A stretch of 64,000 bases of DNA from UBA1141 sp963665155 (GCA_963665155.2 OY761986.2:62001-126000), one strand, 5' to 3'; shown: positions 28,325 to 37,741, numbered from the stretch's first letter. Notes: generated by a model not told the origin, from the sequence alone. A program made the numbers and translations.

Positions 28325-28361
28325 GCCGGTGTAGCTCAGTGGCAGAGCAGCGGTCTCGTAA
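28325..28361 (+). tRNA. tRNA-Thr(CGU) 5' half, remnant
   Basis: Acceptor 5' strand GCCGGTG, D-arm GCTC-AGTGGCA-GAGC, anticodon stem GCGGT and loop CTCGTAA (anticodon CGT) are present. The sequence then departs from a tRNA: no ACCGC and no T-arm matching this acceptor follows. It is a recombination remnant, not a functional gene. Confidence 0.75.
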
Positions 28362-28574
28362 TTCGATGCTGCTTGGCCCGAATCAGGGCAGCTTTTAGAT
28401 ACAAGATATTGGGGATTCTGTATATAGCCACAACATGTGGCTTTTTTCTTTTGGACGGATTCGCGAATCCGCGTCTCCCTGCACCCATCACGGTTAGTGA
28501 ATTCTAACAGGAATTCCCGGAAATTCACCGCAATTGATTGTCAGTGCCAAGTGGCCAATGCCGTAGACTAAATC

Positions 28575-28617
28575 GACACGCAAGAGGTCACTGGTTCGAG
28601 TCCAGTACCGCCCACCA
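28575..28617 (+). tRNA. tRNA-Val(GAC) 3' half, remnant
   Basis: From the anticodon loop (GACAC) come the 3' anticodon stem GCAAG, variable loop AGGTC, T-arm ACTGG-TTCGAGT-CCAGT, acceptor ACCGCCC, discriminator A and encoded CCA (28615-28617). The acceptor would need GGGCGGT, absent upstream, so it does not pair with the Thr half. Such 3' halves are typical attachment-site scars of integrative elements. Confidence 0.75.
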
Positions 28618-28620
28618 GAT

Positions 28621-29215
28621 TCAAACTTGACCCCTTAGGTACCACACAAGTACCCACTTCACCACCCTAATTAAGTGCTCACCGCACTTCTCTCTGGCTC
28701 CTCTATTTTGCCTTCAATTCCTTCTAATTGCTGCCCAATTGTGTCATAACCCTTCTTAAATTAGGCCTCGTGATTTCTTCGGCAAATGGCAGCTGGCTTC
28801 TGCCTGCCGATCGTCCCTCGCTTCCACCGTCTCTGTTCAAGCACCTACCGCTGGTTGCGGGGTCAGGTTCGATGCGGTGAGACCGTTCGCCTGGACTGTT
28901 CTTGGTCCCACGCGCCAAGAACAAACCCCATCCAATTGGCTAGAAACTCGGACGGAAACCCCGATTCTCCCCAAGCCGTCGTTTTCTTAACGTCGATTAT
29001 CGAAGTAACAGTTGGTTATTGAAACGTATTACATATACTATTATACCGTATAAGACTGGAATACGTCTGCTTGGCGTAGCGCGAAACCCGGCCAATGGCT
29101 TTCCGGCCAGACCTCTAGGGCTACAGCTAACGATCCTTTGGCCAATGAAGTTTATTAAGTAAGAAATTCTATACAGATTGGCAGAGCACCGGACTATTAG
29201 TATTACAACGACGGA
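28621..29215. other. gene-free stretch
   Basis: No gene is supported. GGCAGAGCACCGGACT (about 29177-29193) matches the D-arm/anticodon-stem part of a tRNA-Lys and may be a third tRNA scrap. An AT-rich patch at 29028-29050 is promoter-like but drives nothing recognisable. Confidence 0.45.
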
Positions 29216-30156
29216 TCACAAAAAAGGGGCCTTGAGCACCTCTTCATGGCTGTTAGGCGCGTGGGCTGACAGCTTTGTGGTCTTGCGTTCCGCGAAGCGA
29301 TTTCTGCCCCAAAACTGACCAATTTGAGAAAGCGTCGTTGTAATACTAAAGCTGAACAAACTGCCTTCGGAATCCTCGTACATCAGCCCTCGCTGGTGAT
29401 AGGCGTGCCGAATGCGTTCCAAGTGAGGACTGGTCCACTGCCCGATAAGGTAAGGTGCCAGGAAGCGGATCGGGTCGGGACGCAGTCTCGGGAGCGACTC
29501 CCGAAACGTGCGCGCATAGCGGCTTCGGCTCGGGGTCTGATGCCTGATGAACCCGTGGATGTCGTTGTAGACAGTCGTCTTCGAAATGCCGTGAAAGCGT
29601 TCCAAGAACGTCAAGATGCTGCCCTTCAAATCACGTGGTACGGGGACGGTCTCTTGGCTGGCATCCGGCACGATGAACCCTCGTCGCGGGCGAACGAACA
29701 CGCTCCTCTGTGAGACGATCCTGTTCATCGTGCGTTTCGGCCTAAGCACCGATTCAGGCTCGGGCCAGTGCAACACGACTCTCCCGTCTGTCTCATCGTT
29801 CTCGACGCTCGCGAAGAACAACGCAATGAGATAATCGTCCGTGAAATCGATCAGGTTTGTCATGTCATGCCCCCGAAATGCTGTATCTCCGTGAGAATCT
29901 CTTCGTCGCCAGCCAGCGTCGTGTACCTCCGCGCGTCCGCTACTATCTCCTCCTCAACGCGCGCGATGTCGGACGCCTCGTTCGAACTATCAGGACACGC
30001 CCGGAACAAGCCGGACGACACTATGGGATAGCACGCTGGTTCACCGCGGTACACGCAAGCGTCCTTCCCTTTCGACGACTTATCCACGACGTTGGCCATC
30101 AAGCCACGGATCTGCTCCAGTTCGGAGCCATCCGGCACTTCGGTCTTGTTGGTCAC
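29216..30156 (-). pseudogene. FRG-domain protein, split by a 5-bp duplication
   Basis: Two frames join into one FRG-domain protein: VYRGEPACYPIVSSGLFR and EILTEIQHFGG in the first (from GTG 30156, after GGGAGG), then MTNLIDFTDDYLIALFFAS in the second. The characteristic QHFGG-x-TNLIDFTDDY motif is restored if one copy of the tandem GTCAT (29859-29863 and 29864-29868) is removed. FRG proteins are of poorly known function and often occur among phage-defence and toxin genes. About 300 residues in total; the C-terminal domain (SHLERIRHAYHQRG region) is unassigned. The lesion could be a true mutation, a phase-variable slip or a sequencing error. Confidence 0.75.
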
Positions 30157-30483
30157 ATGGCCTCCCTGTACTGCGGGCTCGTCAAACACCGAACATGTAC
30201 TCCTATATAATCGTCGCCGCAGGCCTTTCCAGCAATGGGAGAAGACCCGAGACACGAGATGTTCCGGACGGGGCGACCGGTCCCGGTAGCGGCAAGACGA
30301 CGGGCCTGAGTGGACGGTAGATGGCACCATCTTCGAGATGTGGCTGGGAAGGCCGTGAGCCTACCAATTCCCCCGACCCAGCTATTGTGGTGCGCCGGGG
30401 CAGTGCAACGCAAGGCTCATTCCCCTTCTGCCATGAGGCTTCGCATGGCCTACTCGCTTGTGGCTTGTACGGAACCCGCTCCC

Positions 30484-31095
30484 TCACCGTTGACTTCGTA
30501 AACGCAGCGCCGTCAGTCCCAGACCCGCCAGGGCCACGCCGATTCCCGCCAGCAGGACTACTGCCCACACTGGCGGCTGGAAGCCGCCGGTTTTCGGAGG
30601 CTCCACAATGCTCAATTTGTAAGAGATGCGGGAGTAGTACAAGGTGCTCAGGCCCTCGAACCCCGAGTCCGTGCCGACGATTAGCCAGACCCGGCCGTCA
30701 GCGTCCGTGGACACCGACAGGGGCAGGTCCACGTTGTCGAGCATCTTGATCCGGTACTCCCTGTTCACAACCTCACCGTTCGCCACGTTGCCCAGGACCA
30801 CCATGTCCTCACCGCCGTTGGCCTGGTTCCCCTTGTCGATGGTCATTCTGAGGTACCGTTTGCGGTCCTCCTCGGTCAGGGGCTCGACGGTCGACGCGCC
30901 CGCTTTCACGAACACGCTCTCGCCGGGCGAGCCGCCGATGCCGAACGTAGCTGTCGGCACGTTGGTCGCCAGGTCCAGGGATACGGAGACGGTATACGCC
31001 GCGTTCGGCCTCAGCCCGCCAACCTGCTTCTTCAGGAACATGAAGAGGTCGTCGCTGCGATTGTGTCCCTGGACGTAGACGCCCCCCACCCTGGA
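30484..31095 (-). pseudogene. membrane-anchored secreted protein of unknown function, N-terminally truncated
   Basis: From SRVGGVYVQGHNRSDDLF to the end the frame reads as a beta-rich extracytoplasmic domain with TYSVSVSLDLATNVP-like strands, closed by a C-terminal membrane helix PVWAVVLLAGIGVALAGLGL and a short RLRSQR tail. Upstream of about 31095 the frame continues but belongs to the opposite-strand neighbour. The signal peptide and N-terminal half are missing. Confidence 0.6.
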
Positions 31096-31114
31096 TTCCG
31101 ACGTTCGGGACGTT

Positions 31115-31774
31115 GTGCCCATTCTGCACGAGGAGCGCGCCTCTCCTGTGGAGTTCGAGTGGATCGGCCTTGGCCGTTCCCTGGAGGGAAGACATACCAG
31201 AGGAGCCCATAACATCAGCGTGGATGCTTTCCTGGTCGCCGAGACCCGGGCCGGGAACCGGAGGGCCTATTTATTGGAATGGAAATACTGCGAGAGGTAC
31301 CTGAGTGGAAAACCCAGGGATCTGGGTGCGGGCGAGAGCGGGCAACGTCGCCGGAACACGTATGCCCCTCTCTTTGGTGCCCCGTACTCCTCTTTCGATT
31401 CGGCTTCGGCGGAGGATCTGGACGGCTTCCTCTACGAACCCTTCTACCAGATCATGCGGCAGAGGCTCCTGGCCGACCGCTTGGTCCATGAACGGGAGCT
31501 CGACGTCGACGAGGCCAAGGTTGTGGTGGTGGTCCCCGAAGAGAACTGGGCCTACCGGACGGTTGCCGACGGCCGGACCACGACCTCGCCGGTACTGGCC
31601 CAGCGTTTCCCGGACCTGGGGAAGGTCGGAGAGGTGATGCGGGCTTGCCTCAAGGATCCGGTGGCCCAGTTTGACCTGGTAGCTCCGCGAATGCTGCTGG
31701 ACAGCGTAGAAGGAAACCTGCCTGCTGGAACGTCGGAATGGGCCGGTTACTGGCGGGAACGCTACTGCGTATGA
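31115..31774 (+). pseudogene. PD-(D/E)XK-type putative restriction nuclease (PGN_0703-like), N-terminally truncated
   Basis: The 219-aa frame holds SVDAFLVAETRAGNRR followed by AYLLEWKYCERY, an Asp...Glu-x-Lys arrangement typical of PD-(D/E)XK nucleases and like the PGN_0703 family of putative restriction enzymes. The rest (FLYEPFYQIMRQRLLADRL, VVVVVPEENWAYR) is also family-like. The natural N-terminus is missing: the frame begins exactly where the opposite-strand gene end begins, near 31095-31115, a recombination joint. Activity is doubtful. Confidence 0.6.
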
Positions 31775-32038
31775 AGCGCGCTTAGACAATGCCAATGTGG
31801 ACATAACCCAACCTGGACAGCTATTCCAGCGCTCCCCGATAGTCCTGGTGAAATCCAGCAGGGGGAAACATGGACTGGAAGGACTGGAGGGCCGTGGAAA
31901 ACCGGCCCGACAAGCTTAGCCGCCACTCCCATGTTGTTGGTAAGGCCCAGGCCCGGTTCCCTTTCGTACGAAAGAGGATAACCTCCTTTCACTGCTTCTC
32001 GCACGGCGGTCATAATCCATCCCGAGGAGAAGCACACC

Positions 32039-32506
32039 ATGTTCCAACGCATCGACCCGGACAAACTCAATGGCAAGCAGAAGGAAATCTACAATTTCCA
32101 GAAGTCAGCGGCGCTTTTGGTCGACTACGGCTTTAACTGCATCAAACTCGCCGACGACTGGCAGGGCGCGGACTTCCTGGCCCACCACTTCGATGGGAAG
32201 ACCACCCTCAAGGTCCAGCTCAAATCCCGCTTGACGATTGGCCGGAAATACTCCGGCCAAGAACTCTGGATGAATTTCCCAGCGGGTGGGACCTGGTACG
32301 TGGTTCCCCACGATGACCTCGTTGATCTGGTCGGCCAGACCACCAACTGGCTGAACACGACATCCTGGCGGAAACACGGCGGCTATTCCAGCGCCAACCC
32401 GTCAACGGCCTTGCTCGGAGAGTTGCGGCCCTTCGCGCTGGGTCAGACTCTCGAACCGGTTGCTGATACCGCGACCGCGGCCACTGTCACCCTGCGCTGG
32501 GCATAG
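32039..32506 (+). CDS. hypothetical protein with nuclease-like GAD...QLK motif, C-terminus replaced
   Basis: The frame of 155 aa starts at ATG 32039 after CGAGGAG. The core WQGADFLAHHFDG then LKVQLKSRLTI resembles the D...QxK variant of the PD-(D/E)XK fold, followed by YVVPHDDLVDLV. I do not recognise a named family. Homologous-looking sequence ends near 32425; the last 20 or so residues are the reverse reading of the response-regulator fragment, so the gene is cut. 31775-32038 holds nothing else. Confidence 0.5.
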   Translation: MFQRIDPDKLNGKQKEIYNFQKSAALLVDYGFNCIKLADDWQGADFLAHHFDGKTTLKVQLKSRLTIGRKYSGQELWMNFPAGGTWYVVPHDDLVDLVGQTTNWLNTTSWRKHGGYSSANPSTALLGELRPFALGQTLEPVADTATAATVTLRWA

Positions 32507-33386
32507 TCGACGGTCAGGTCTCCCCGCACGTAGGGCTCTGAGGGCTGGGCCAACTCCGGCACCGCCCGCCTGCGCAGGGCGGCCCTGATTCTGGCTGCCA
32601 GCTCCGTCGGAGAGAAGGGCTTGACCACGTAGTCGGCCGTTCCCAGGTCGAAGGCCCGTGCCGGTCATCTTCCTGGCCGTAGGCGGACAGGAAGATGACC
32701 GGCACGTCGGCGATCTCCCGGATGGCCCTCATCAGCTCGATGCCGTCGCTGCCCGGCAGCACCAGGTCCAGCAGGTCCAGCAGGACCAGGCGGGGCGCTT
32801 CCTCCTTCATGAGGCGGGAGACCTCCTCCGGGTCTCCGGTGACTATGGGCGCGTAGCCCGCCCTGGTGAGGGCGTCCCGGACGTACCAGAGGGTCTGCGG
32901 ATCGTCGTCCACGCAGAGAATGCGGAGCCGCTCCGGTTCCTTTCGAGGCCGTCGCCGGGACCGCGTGGAGCGAACGGTCGCGGCCTCCTCCACCGCCGGA
33001 AGGGTGAAGGTGAACCGGCTTCCCAGGCCCAGCCCATCACTCTCGGCCCGGATGCGTCCCCCATGGGCCTCCACGATCCCCTTGCAGATGGCCAGGCCCA
33101 GGCCGGACCCGCCGGTCTCCGGTCCCCGCTCCTCGCCGTCGAGCCGCGAGAACTTGCGGAACAGGTGGGGCAGCCGCTCGGCCGGCACGCCCACACCGTC
33201 GTCGGTCACCGAGAAGGCGACGTGGACGCCATCGCGCACGGCGGCGACCCGGATGGCGGACAGCTCGTGCCGGGCCGCATTGGACAGCGGGTTGTTCAGC
33301 ACCTGGACGATGCGCCGGCGGTCCGCCAGGACCCGGGGCAGGTCCGGCGGGATATCGATGACCAGGTTGCTCCTGCCGCCTCTTCA
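32443..33386 (-). pseudogene. hybrid histidine kinase / response regulator, internal fragment with frameshift
   Basis: The fragment begins inside a kinase (NLVIDIPPDLPRVLADRRR, then NNPLSNAARH as N box), continues through the ATP lid (DDGVGVPAERLPHLFRKFS and GGSGLGLAICKGIVEAHGG), and runs into a receiver domain (ILCVDDDPQTLWYVRDAL, LVLLDLLDLVLPGSDGIE). After VIFLSAYGQEDD the frame shifts; the correct reading ARAFDLGTADYVVKPFSPTE resumes one base off and stops in the DNA-binding domain at DYAQRRVTVA. Both ends are cut. The frameshift lies inside a perfect 19-bp palindrome. Confidence 0.8.
32657..32706. repeat. perfect 19-bp inverted repeat inside the receiver domain
   Basis: CGTGCCGGTCATCTTCCTG (32657-32675) and its exact reverse complement (32688-32706) flank a 12-nt spacer. 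It coincides with the frameshift of the receiver domain. Confidence 0.9.
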
Positions 33387-33389
33387 TCC

Positions 33390-33609
33390 TCCACCTCATC
33401 CCACCACTCCACCGCCTGATCCATCGCCCCACCATCTTCTCCAGACGCGCCAGCAACGTCCCATCCAACTCCATCCCCCCCGACAGAATCGACTCCCAAT
33501 CCTCACCACTCACATCCAGCGTCTCCCTCACCGGATCCTCCCCCATCGCCCGGACCAACAGGTCCAATCGCGGACGACGGCGGCCCACCTCTCCATCAGC
33601 TCCAACCAT
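33390..33609 (-). pseudogene. hypothetical N-terminal fragment
   Basis: A frame starting MVGADGEVGRRRPRLDLLVR has a fair ribosome site (AGAGGTG) and reads DVSGEDWESILSGGMELDG; it is overtaken by the kinase fragment near 33390. I do not recognise a family. Confidence 0.35.
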
Positions 33610-33664
33610 CCGTTTTCACCTCTCCGCCAAACTTTTTGAGACCTGGCCTTGGCCCAAAACGGCC

Positions 33665-33900
33665 GTGGAATCAGAGGGCTATACTTTCCCTTGAAATCGT
33701 ATCTATTTACAGTAACAACCAGGGGGGGGTGAAGGGGGGGTCGATCCAACGTTGGAAAATTGTTGCACCCATTTGAACCTGACTCCACTGTAAAATTCCG
33801 AGGAACCACCTGATCTTGACTCGTGGAATCAGAGGGCTATACCTTAGCTTCAAAAAGCCGAAAATCCCTTTCTAAGTACCCCAGTGGAATCAGAGGGACA
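33665..33900. repeat. three direct copies of a GTGGAATCAGAGGG motif
   Basis: GTGGAATCAGAGGGCTATAC occurs at 33665-33684 and 33823-33842 and, with two changes (GGGACATAC), at 33884-33903. The spacings are 158 and 61 bp, so it is neither a CRISPR nor a simple tandem array. No gene is supported in 33610-34595. Confidence 0.7.
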
Positions 33901-34340
33901 TACTCCGTAGCTGAAAAACACCCCCTCCATGGGCCAACCCCCCAAAGGCCCTGAAATGACCCCTTTTCGACCAGCCCCGGAGGCCTTTTGATACTGGCCC
34001 CAAGACCCCCATTCAGGGCTTTCGGAAGACCCTCAGGGCCCGGTATCAAGGGTTCCAGCAGGCGTATCGCACAACGGTTTCCAGCGTTCTCCGCGCAGTT
34101 CCCAGGGCAACAGTTCAAGGGGTTCCGGCGAAAGCAACTCCTCCGTGCCGGTTTCCAATGTCCATGCTGGTTCCCAATGTCCCCGCCCGTCTTGGAATCC
34201 CAGCGGGGCTCTTCCGTGCGAGTCTCCGGGTTGGCCGCCAGGCTGGCAAACCAGCCCCGGGCCAGTCTCCGCCGCGATTGGCACCAAGGACAATTTGCGG
34301 CAATATGTTGCACCTCTTTACACTCAGGAACCCAGCATAA

Positions 34341-34489
34341 GAGCTTGTCTCAGAAGTCCAAGACTATAACGACATTCGGATTATGGGTGCCATTGAAGGC
34401 AGAATTATGTTGTCTACCAGCAACCTTCCGCAAATGGACGCTGTCTTGATAACGACAGTCGTCCTACCAAATACTTCTGAGACAAGCTC
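34341..34489. mobile_element. 149-bp MITE with 17-bp perfect terminal inverted repeats
   Basis: GAGCTTGTCTCAGAAGT (34341-34357) and its exact complement (34473-34489) bound an element without coding capacity. Both sides are flanked by ATAA, a likely target duplication. The end sequence resembles IS5-superfamily termini, so a related transposase elsewhere could mobilise it. Confidence 0.75.
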
Positions 34490-34845
34490 ATAACCCCTTT
34501 CCTGAACCGACACTTGTGACGAAGGAACTTGTATAAAAGGGATTTGTCGCCAACACTGTTGAGGGGCTCCGGGAAAAACCGCAGGGGATGAGAGAATGAC
34601 AACAAGGGAAAAGGTGGATTACCGGGACAGAACCGAGCTGGATGAGAACCTCGATTACCGGGACGAGAATACGGAAGGGAATGAGGAACCCCAGACTGAG
34701 CATCCCAACAGCTCCTACCAAGCGGCGAACCAGCACATGGTCAAGTTCAACGACGAGCTGAAAGTCATCAACGAGCAGACGTCGCTGGACTTCGAGTTCC
34801 GGAAGAACCCGGCGGAGTACGACCTGGCGGAGCGCTCGCTCACCC

Positions 34846-35078
34846 CCGTACTCGTTGATGGCCTTGATCCGGTAAGTGTAGTGAGTACTGTCCTCTACCG
34901 TGTTGTCGGTGTAGGTGGTCGCCGCTGTGCCCGTGTCAGCCACCAATTCACTGAACTCGCCCCCGGTATCGTTCACGCGGACACGCCGCAGGATCTCGTT
35001 AGGATGATCCGCCTGCGTGACGAGGAAGGTAACGCCACTACCTATCTGAGTAACCTCATCGACCGGAGTCGTCGCGCT
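34846..35078 (-). pseudogene. fibronectin type III domain fragment
   Basis: The minus strand reads HPNEILRRVRVNDTGGEFSE, then YTDNTVEDSTHYTYRIKAIN, the strand F/G region of an FN3 domain. Both ends are cut. The plus-strand frame 34596-35084 starts with an acidic stretch (TTREKVDYRDRTELDENLDY) of its own but then runs antisense to this fragment; its first 80 codons may be another gene start. Confidence 0.5.
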
Positions 35079-35238
35079 GTATGATTGAACGGCGCTTTAC
35101 CATTCGGGTAGAGGCGGCCCGCGGACTAGACTAGGTGAAGTAGTGCTAGCCAACGGCTGAGTAGGAACGTCGTAGGTCCAACATAAGCAAAGTACCTTGA
35201 CAGGCAATAGCCATCGCATGGGACCGGCTGGGGTAAGC

Positions 35239-36084
35239 CTAAGTTGGCCGATCCAGGTTGTGCCACAGCCGCGGCAGGCGGCGACGCTTTCCTCGATGCT
35301 TTTGGTAGGCTTCAATGATTGTAGAAGCTAACTTGGCCTCGTCGTGACGGGAGGGTACGCTTTCGTCGATGACGTCGGCCGGCAGGTAAATGGCATGGTC
35401 CTCCCAGGCAGATTTGGGAAGAATTAGGTCCAGGCCATTCTGCTGGTCAGGTGGAAGTAGATTGTCGTTGGCAATCACCACGTCCACCGAAGCGTCTCCC
35501 GAGTAGTGGCGAACCACATTTAGATGGTCCAAGATGGAGTAGCCAATGGTCTCACCCGGCTCGCCAGCGACGTTGCAGATGTACATCTTGAGGGCGCTGG
35601 CTCTGCCTAGAGCCGCGGCTATCTCCCTGACCAACAGGTTGGGCACCACACTGGTGAAGAGGCTGCCGGGACCCAGAATAATCAAGTCGGCCTCGTAAAT
35701 AGCCTTTACGGCGTCTGGATGGGCGGCAGCGTCCGGCGGCAGCAAGACCAGGGAGCGCAGCCGCTCCGATGATCTTCCCACCCAGGACTCTCCGATCAAC
35801 TGTTGGCCGGAGACGGTATTGCCGACCAAGGTAATATCGGTGAACGTGGATGGGATCACTCTTCCCCTAACGGCCAGCAACTCTCCGGCGGCCTCAACGC
35901 CTTTGTAGAAGTCGCCTCCAATGCTGGCCAGCGCGGCAATCAATATGTTTCCAAAGCTGTGGCCATCTAGCTGCCCGCTGGTGGAAAACCGGTAGTCCAT
36001 CAGTTGCTGCATAACGGCTTCCGAGTCAGCTAAGGCTACTAAACAATTGCGGATGTCACCCGGAGGCAAGATGCCCAATTCGGA
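35239..36084 (-). pseudogene. yvcK: YvcK/CofD-like protein, N-terminally truncated
   Basis: From SELGILPPGDIRNCLVALAD to the end the frame follows the YvcK family (UDP-GlcNAc-binding regulator of cell shape and carbon flux): LDGHSFGNILIAALA, VIPSTFTDITL, ADLIILGPGSLFTSVVPNLLV, MYICNVAGEPGET. The N-terminal GGGTG nucleotide loop and the VTVADDGGSSGRL region, about 50 residues, are missing, and the upstream codons belong to IS1380 flank. In most bacteria the gene is single-copy; either a second copy exists or the genome has lost it. An earlier GTG could still start a short protein. Confidence 0.8.
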
Positions 36085-36190
36085 TTTAAACCATTGTCCA
36101 TTTGTGAGACGTTGGCCGTCGGTATGGCTATAATTACCCCATAGCCTGGCGAGTTTTACATAGGTAGCGTAAGCATCCTGGAGGCACCCC

Positions 36191-37366
36191 ATGGGTGACG
36201 GCGAAAAGGCCCCTCTCCGGCTCCAATTCAACCCCAAAATCCGCCTGGAATTCCACGGCTCAACCATCACCTCAGACGCTGGTCTTCTTGCTTTTCGAGA
36301 GTTTGATGATGCCTTGGGCCTTACCGAAATCGCTGAGGACTACCTCCAGGACCGCCGCACTGGTCGCAATATCCTCCACCACCTGGTTCCTCTGCTTCGC
36401 CAGTATATCTTCAGTCGCCTGGCTGGCTACGACGACACCAACGATGCCGACCGTTTAGCCTACGACCCCGCCATGCGAGTAGTCGTGGGATGGCAGGGCT
36501 CGGAACGCAAGGCTGCCAGCACCAGCGAGATGGGGCGGTTTGAGACGGAGACCTTGACCGAGGAGAAGAACCTGAAGGGGCTGGCTCGGATGAATTCCCA
36601 ATGGGTGGAGGGTGCCATGGTTCATACTCCACACCGGCGAGTGATCCTGGATATGGACAGTTCCAAGAGTCCAGTGCACGGCCAGCAGGAGGGAGCAGCC
36701 TACAACGGCCACTTCGAGTGTGTCTGTTATCACCCTCTCTTTCTGTTCAACCAGTTCGGGGATTGTGAAGCAGCGAAGCTACGGTCAGGCAACGTCCACA
36801 GTGCCGATGATTGGCAAGAAGTCCTCGATCCGGTGGTGGAGCGTTACTTGATAGCAGCAGTCAGGCTGCTGTTTCGTGCTGACGCCGCCTTTGCCAAGCC
36901 GGAGATATACGAATACCTGGAAGCGAGAAGCATCGGCTATGCCATCAGGCTGCGGTCCAATCAGGTGTTGCAGCGGGAGATAGCGCACTTGCTGGTACGG
37001 CCTACGGAGTGGCCTTCCCCGAAGCCCATCGTCTCCTATCATGACTTCGTCTACCAGGCCCAGAGTTGGAATGTATCCCGAAGAATGGTGGCCAAGGTGG
37101 AGTGGCACCAGGGAGAGCTGTTCCCCAGAGTGGGCTTCATAGTCACCAATCTGACCTACCCAACTATAGGGATAGTCCGCTTTTACAATGGCCGGGGCAC
37201 GGCGGAGCAATGGATCAAAGAAGGCAAGTACGCCCTGAACTGGATCAGGTTGTCCTGCCACAAGTTCGTGGCCAACCAGGTGAGGCTGGGACTGTTCGTA
37301 ATGGCGGCCTCGGCAAGGCATACGAACTGTTTGGGAAGGAGTTGGGCGGACTTGTTAGAGAACTGA
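36191..37366 (+). pseudogene. IS1380 family transposase, C-terminally truncated
   Basis: The frame of 391 aa starts after GGAGGCACCCC and carries IS1380 landmarks: ITSDAGLLAFREFDDALGL, the first Asp in VILDMDSSKSPVHGQQ, the second in LFRADAAFAKPEIYEYLE, and the Glu region RGTAEQWIKEGKYALNW. Homology ends near 37302 (RLGLFVMA), about 70-100 residues short, where it joins a different gene end read in another frame (KAYELFGKELGGLVRELNEA, stop 37386). The left terminal repeat is probably near 36141-36160; the right one is missing. Immobile on its own. Confidence 0.85.
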
Positions 37367-37433
37367 ATGAGGCCCTCGCATGGTAGAACACTGTGGCGGT
37401 TATCCCCGCCGTTGAACGAAAGGAGGATGAGAC

Positions 37434-37634
37434 ATGTCGACTGTAGCGGAGATTCAGCAGGCCATCATGAGCCTTCCCAAGTCAGAATACGCTCAACTGA
37501 GGCGCTGGCTCCAGGAGTACGACTGGGAAGAATGGGATCGTGAGATCGAAGCAGACTCGGAGGAGGGGAAGCTGGACTTCCTGGCCGCTGAGGCCTTGGA
37601 TGCCAAACGGCAAGGCACACTGAGAGAGCTGTAG
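37434..37634 (+). CDS. type II antitoxin-like small protein
   Basis: The 66-aa acidic protein (STVAEIQQAIMSLPKSEYAQ ... WEEWDREIEADSEEGKLDF ... GTLREL) matches small antitoxins that partner RelE/ParE-like toxins. GGAGGATGAG stands just before the ATG. A fragment of the expected toxin follows directly, so this is an orphan antitoxin. Confidence 0.7.
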   Translation: MSTVAEIQQAIMSLPKSEYAQLRRWLQEYDWEEWDREIEADSEEGKLDFLAAEALDAKRQGTLREL

Positions 37635-37635
37635 T

Positions 37636-37731
37636 GCATCGGACTTCGCCCTCGCGGAAGAAGATGGGGACGACTTTATATGGGTATGGATTGGCAGCCA
37701 TGCGAACTACAACAGAATGGTTAGCCGGTAG
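37636..37731 (+). pseudogene. RelE/ParE-like toxin, C-terminal remnant
   Basis: Directly after the antitoxin stop the plus strand reads DFALAEEDGDDFIWVWIGSH then ANYNRMVSR and a stop. This is the last third of a RelE/HigB-type toxin (final beta strands and the SHxxYxR tail). The N-terminal two thirds are deleted. Confidence 0.65.
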
Positions 37732-37741
37732 AGGCTAGAAT

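Noticed and set aside
28325..28617. One tRNA gene interrupted by a group I intron
   Set aside because: The acceptor strands GCCGGTG and ACCGCCC do not pair and the anticodon stems do not match, so the halves come from different tRNAs.
30272..30300. Walker A-like TGPGSGKTTGL on the plus strand
   Set aside because: The frame stops a few codons later and no helicase or ATPase sequence surrounds it.
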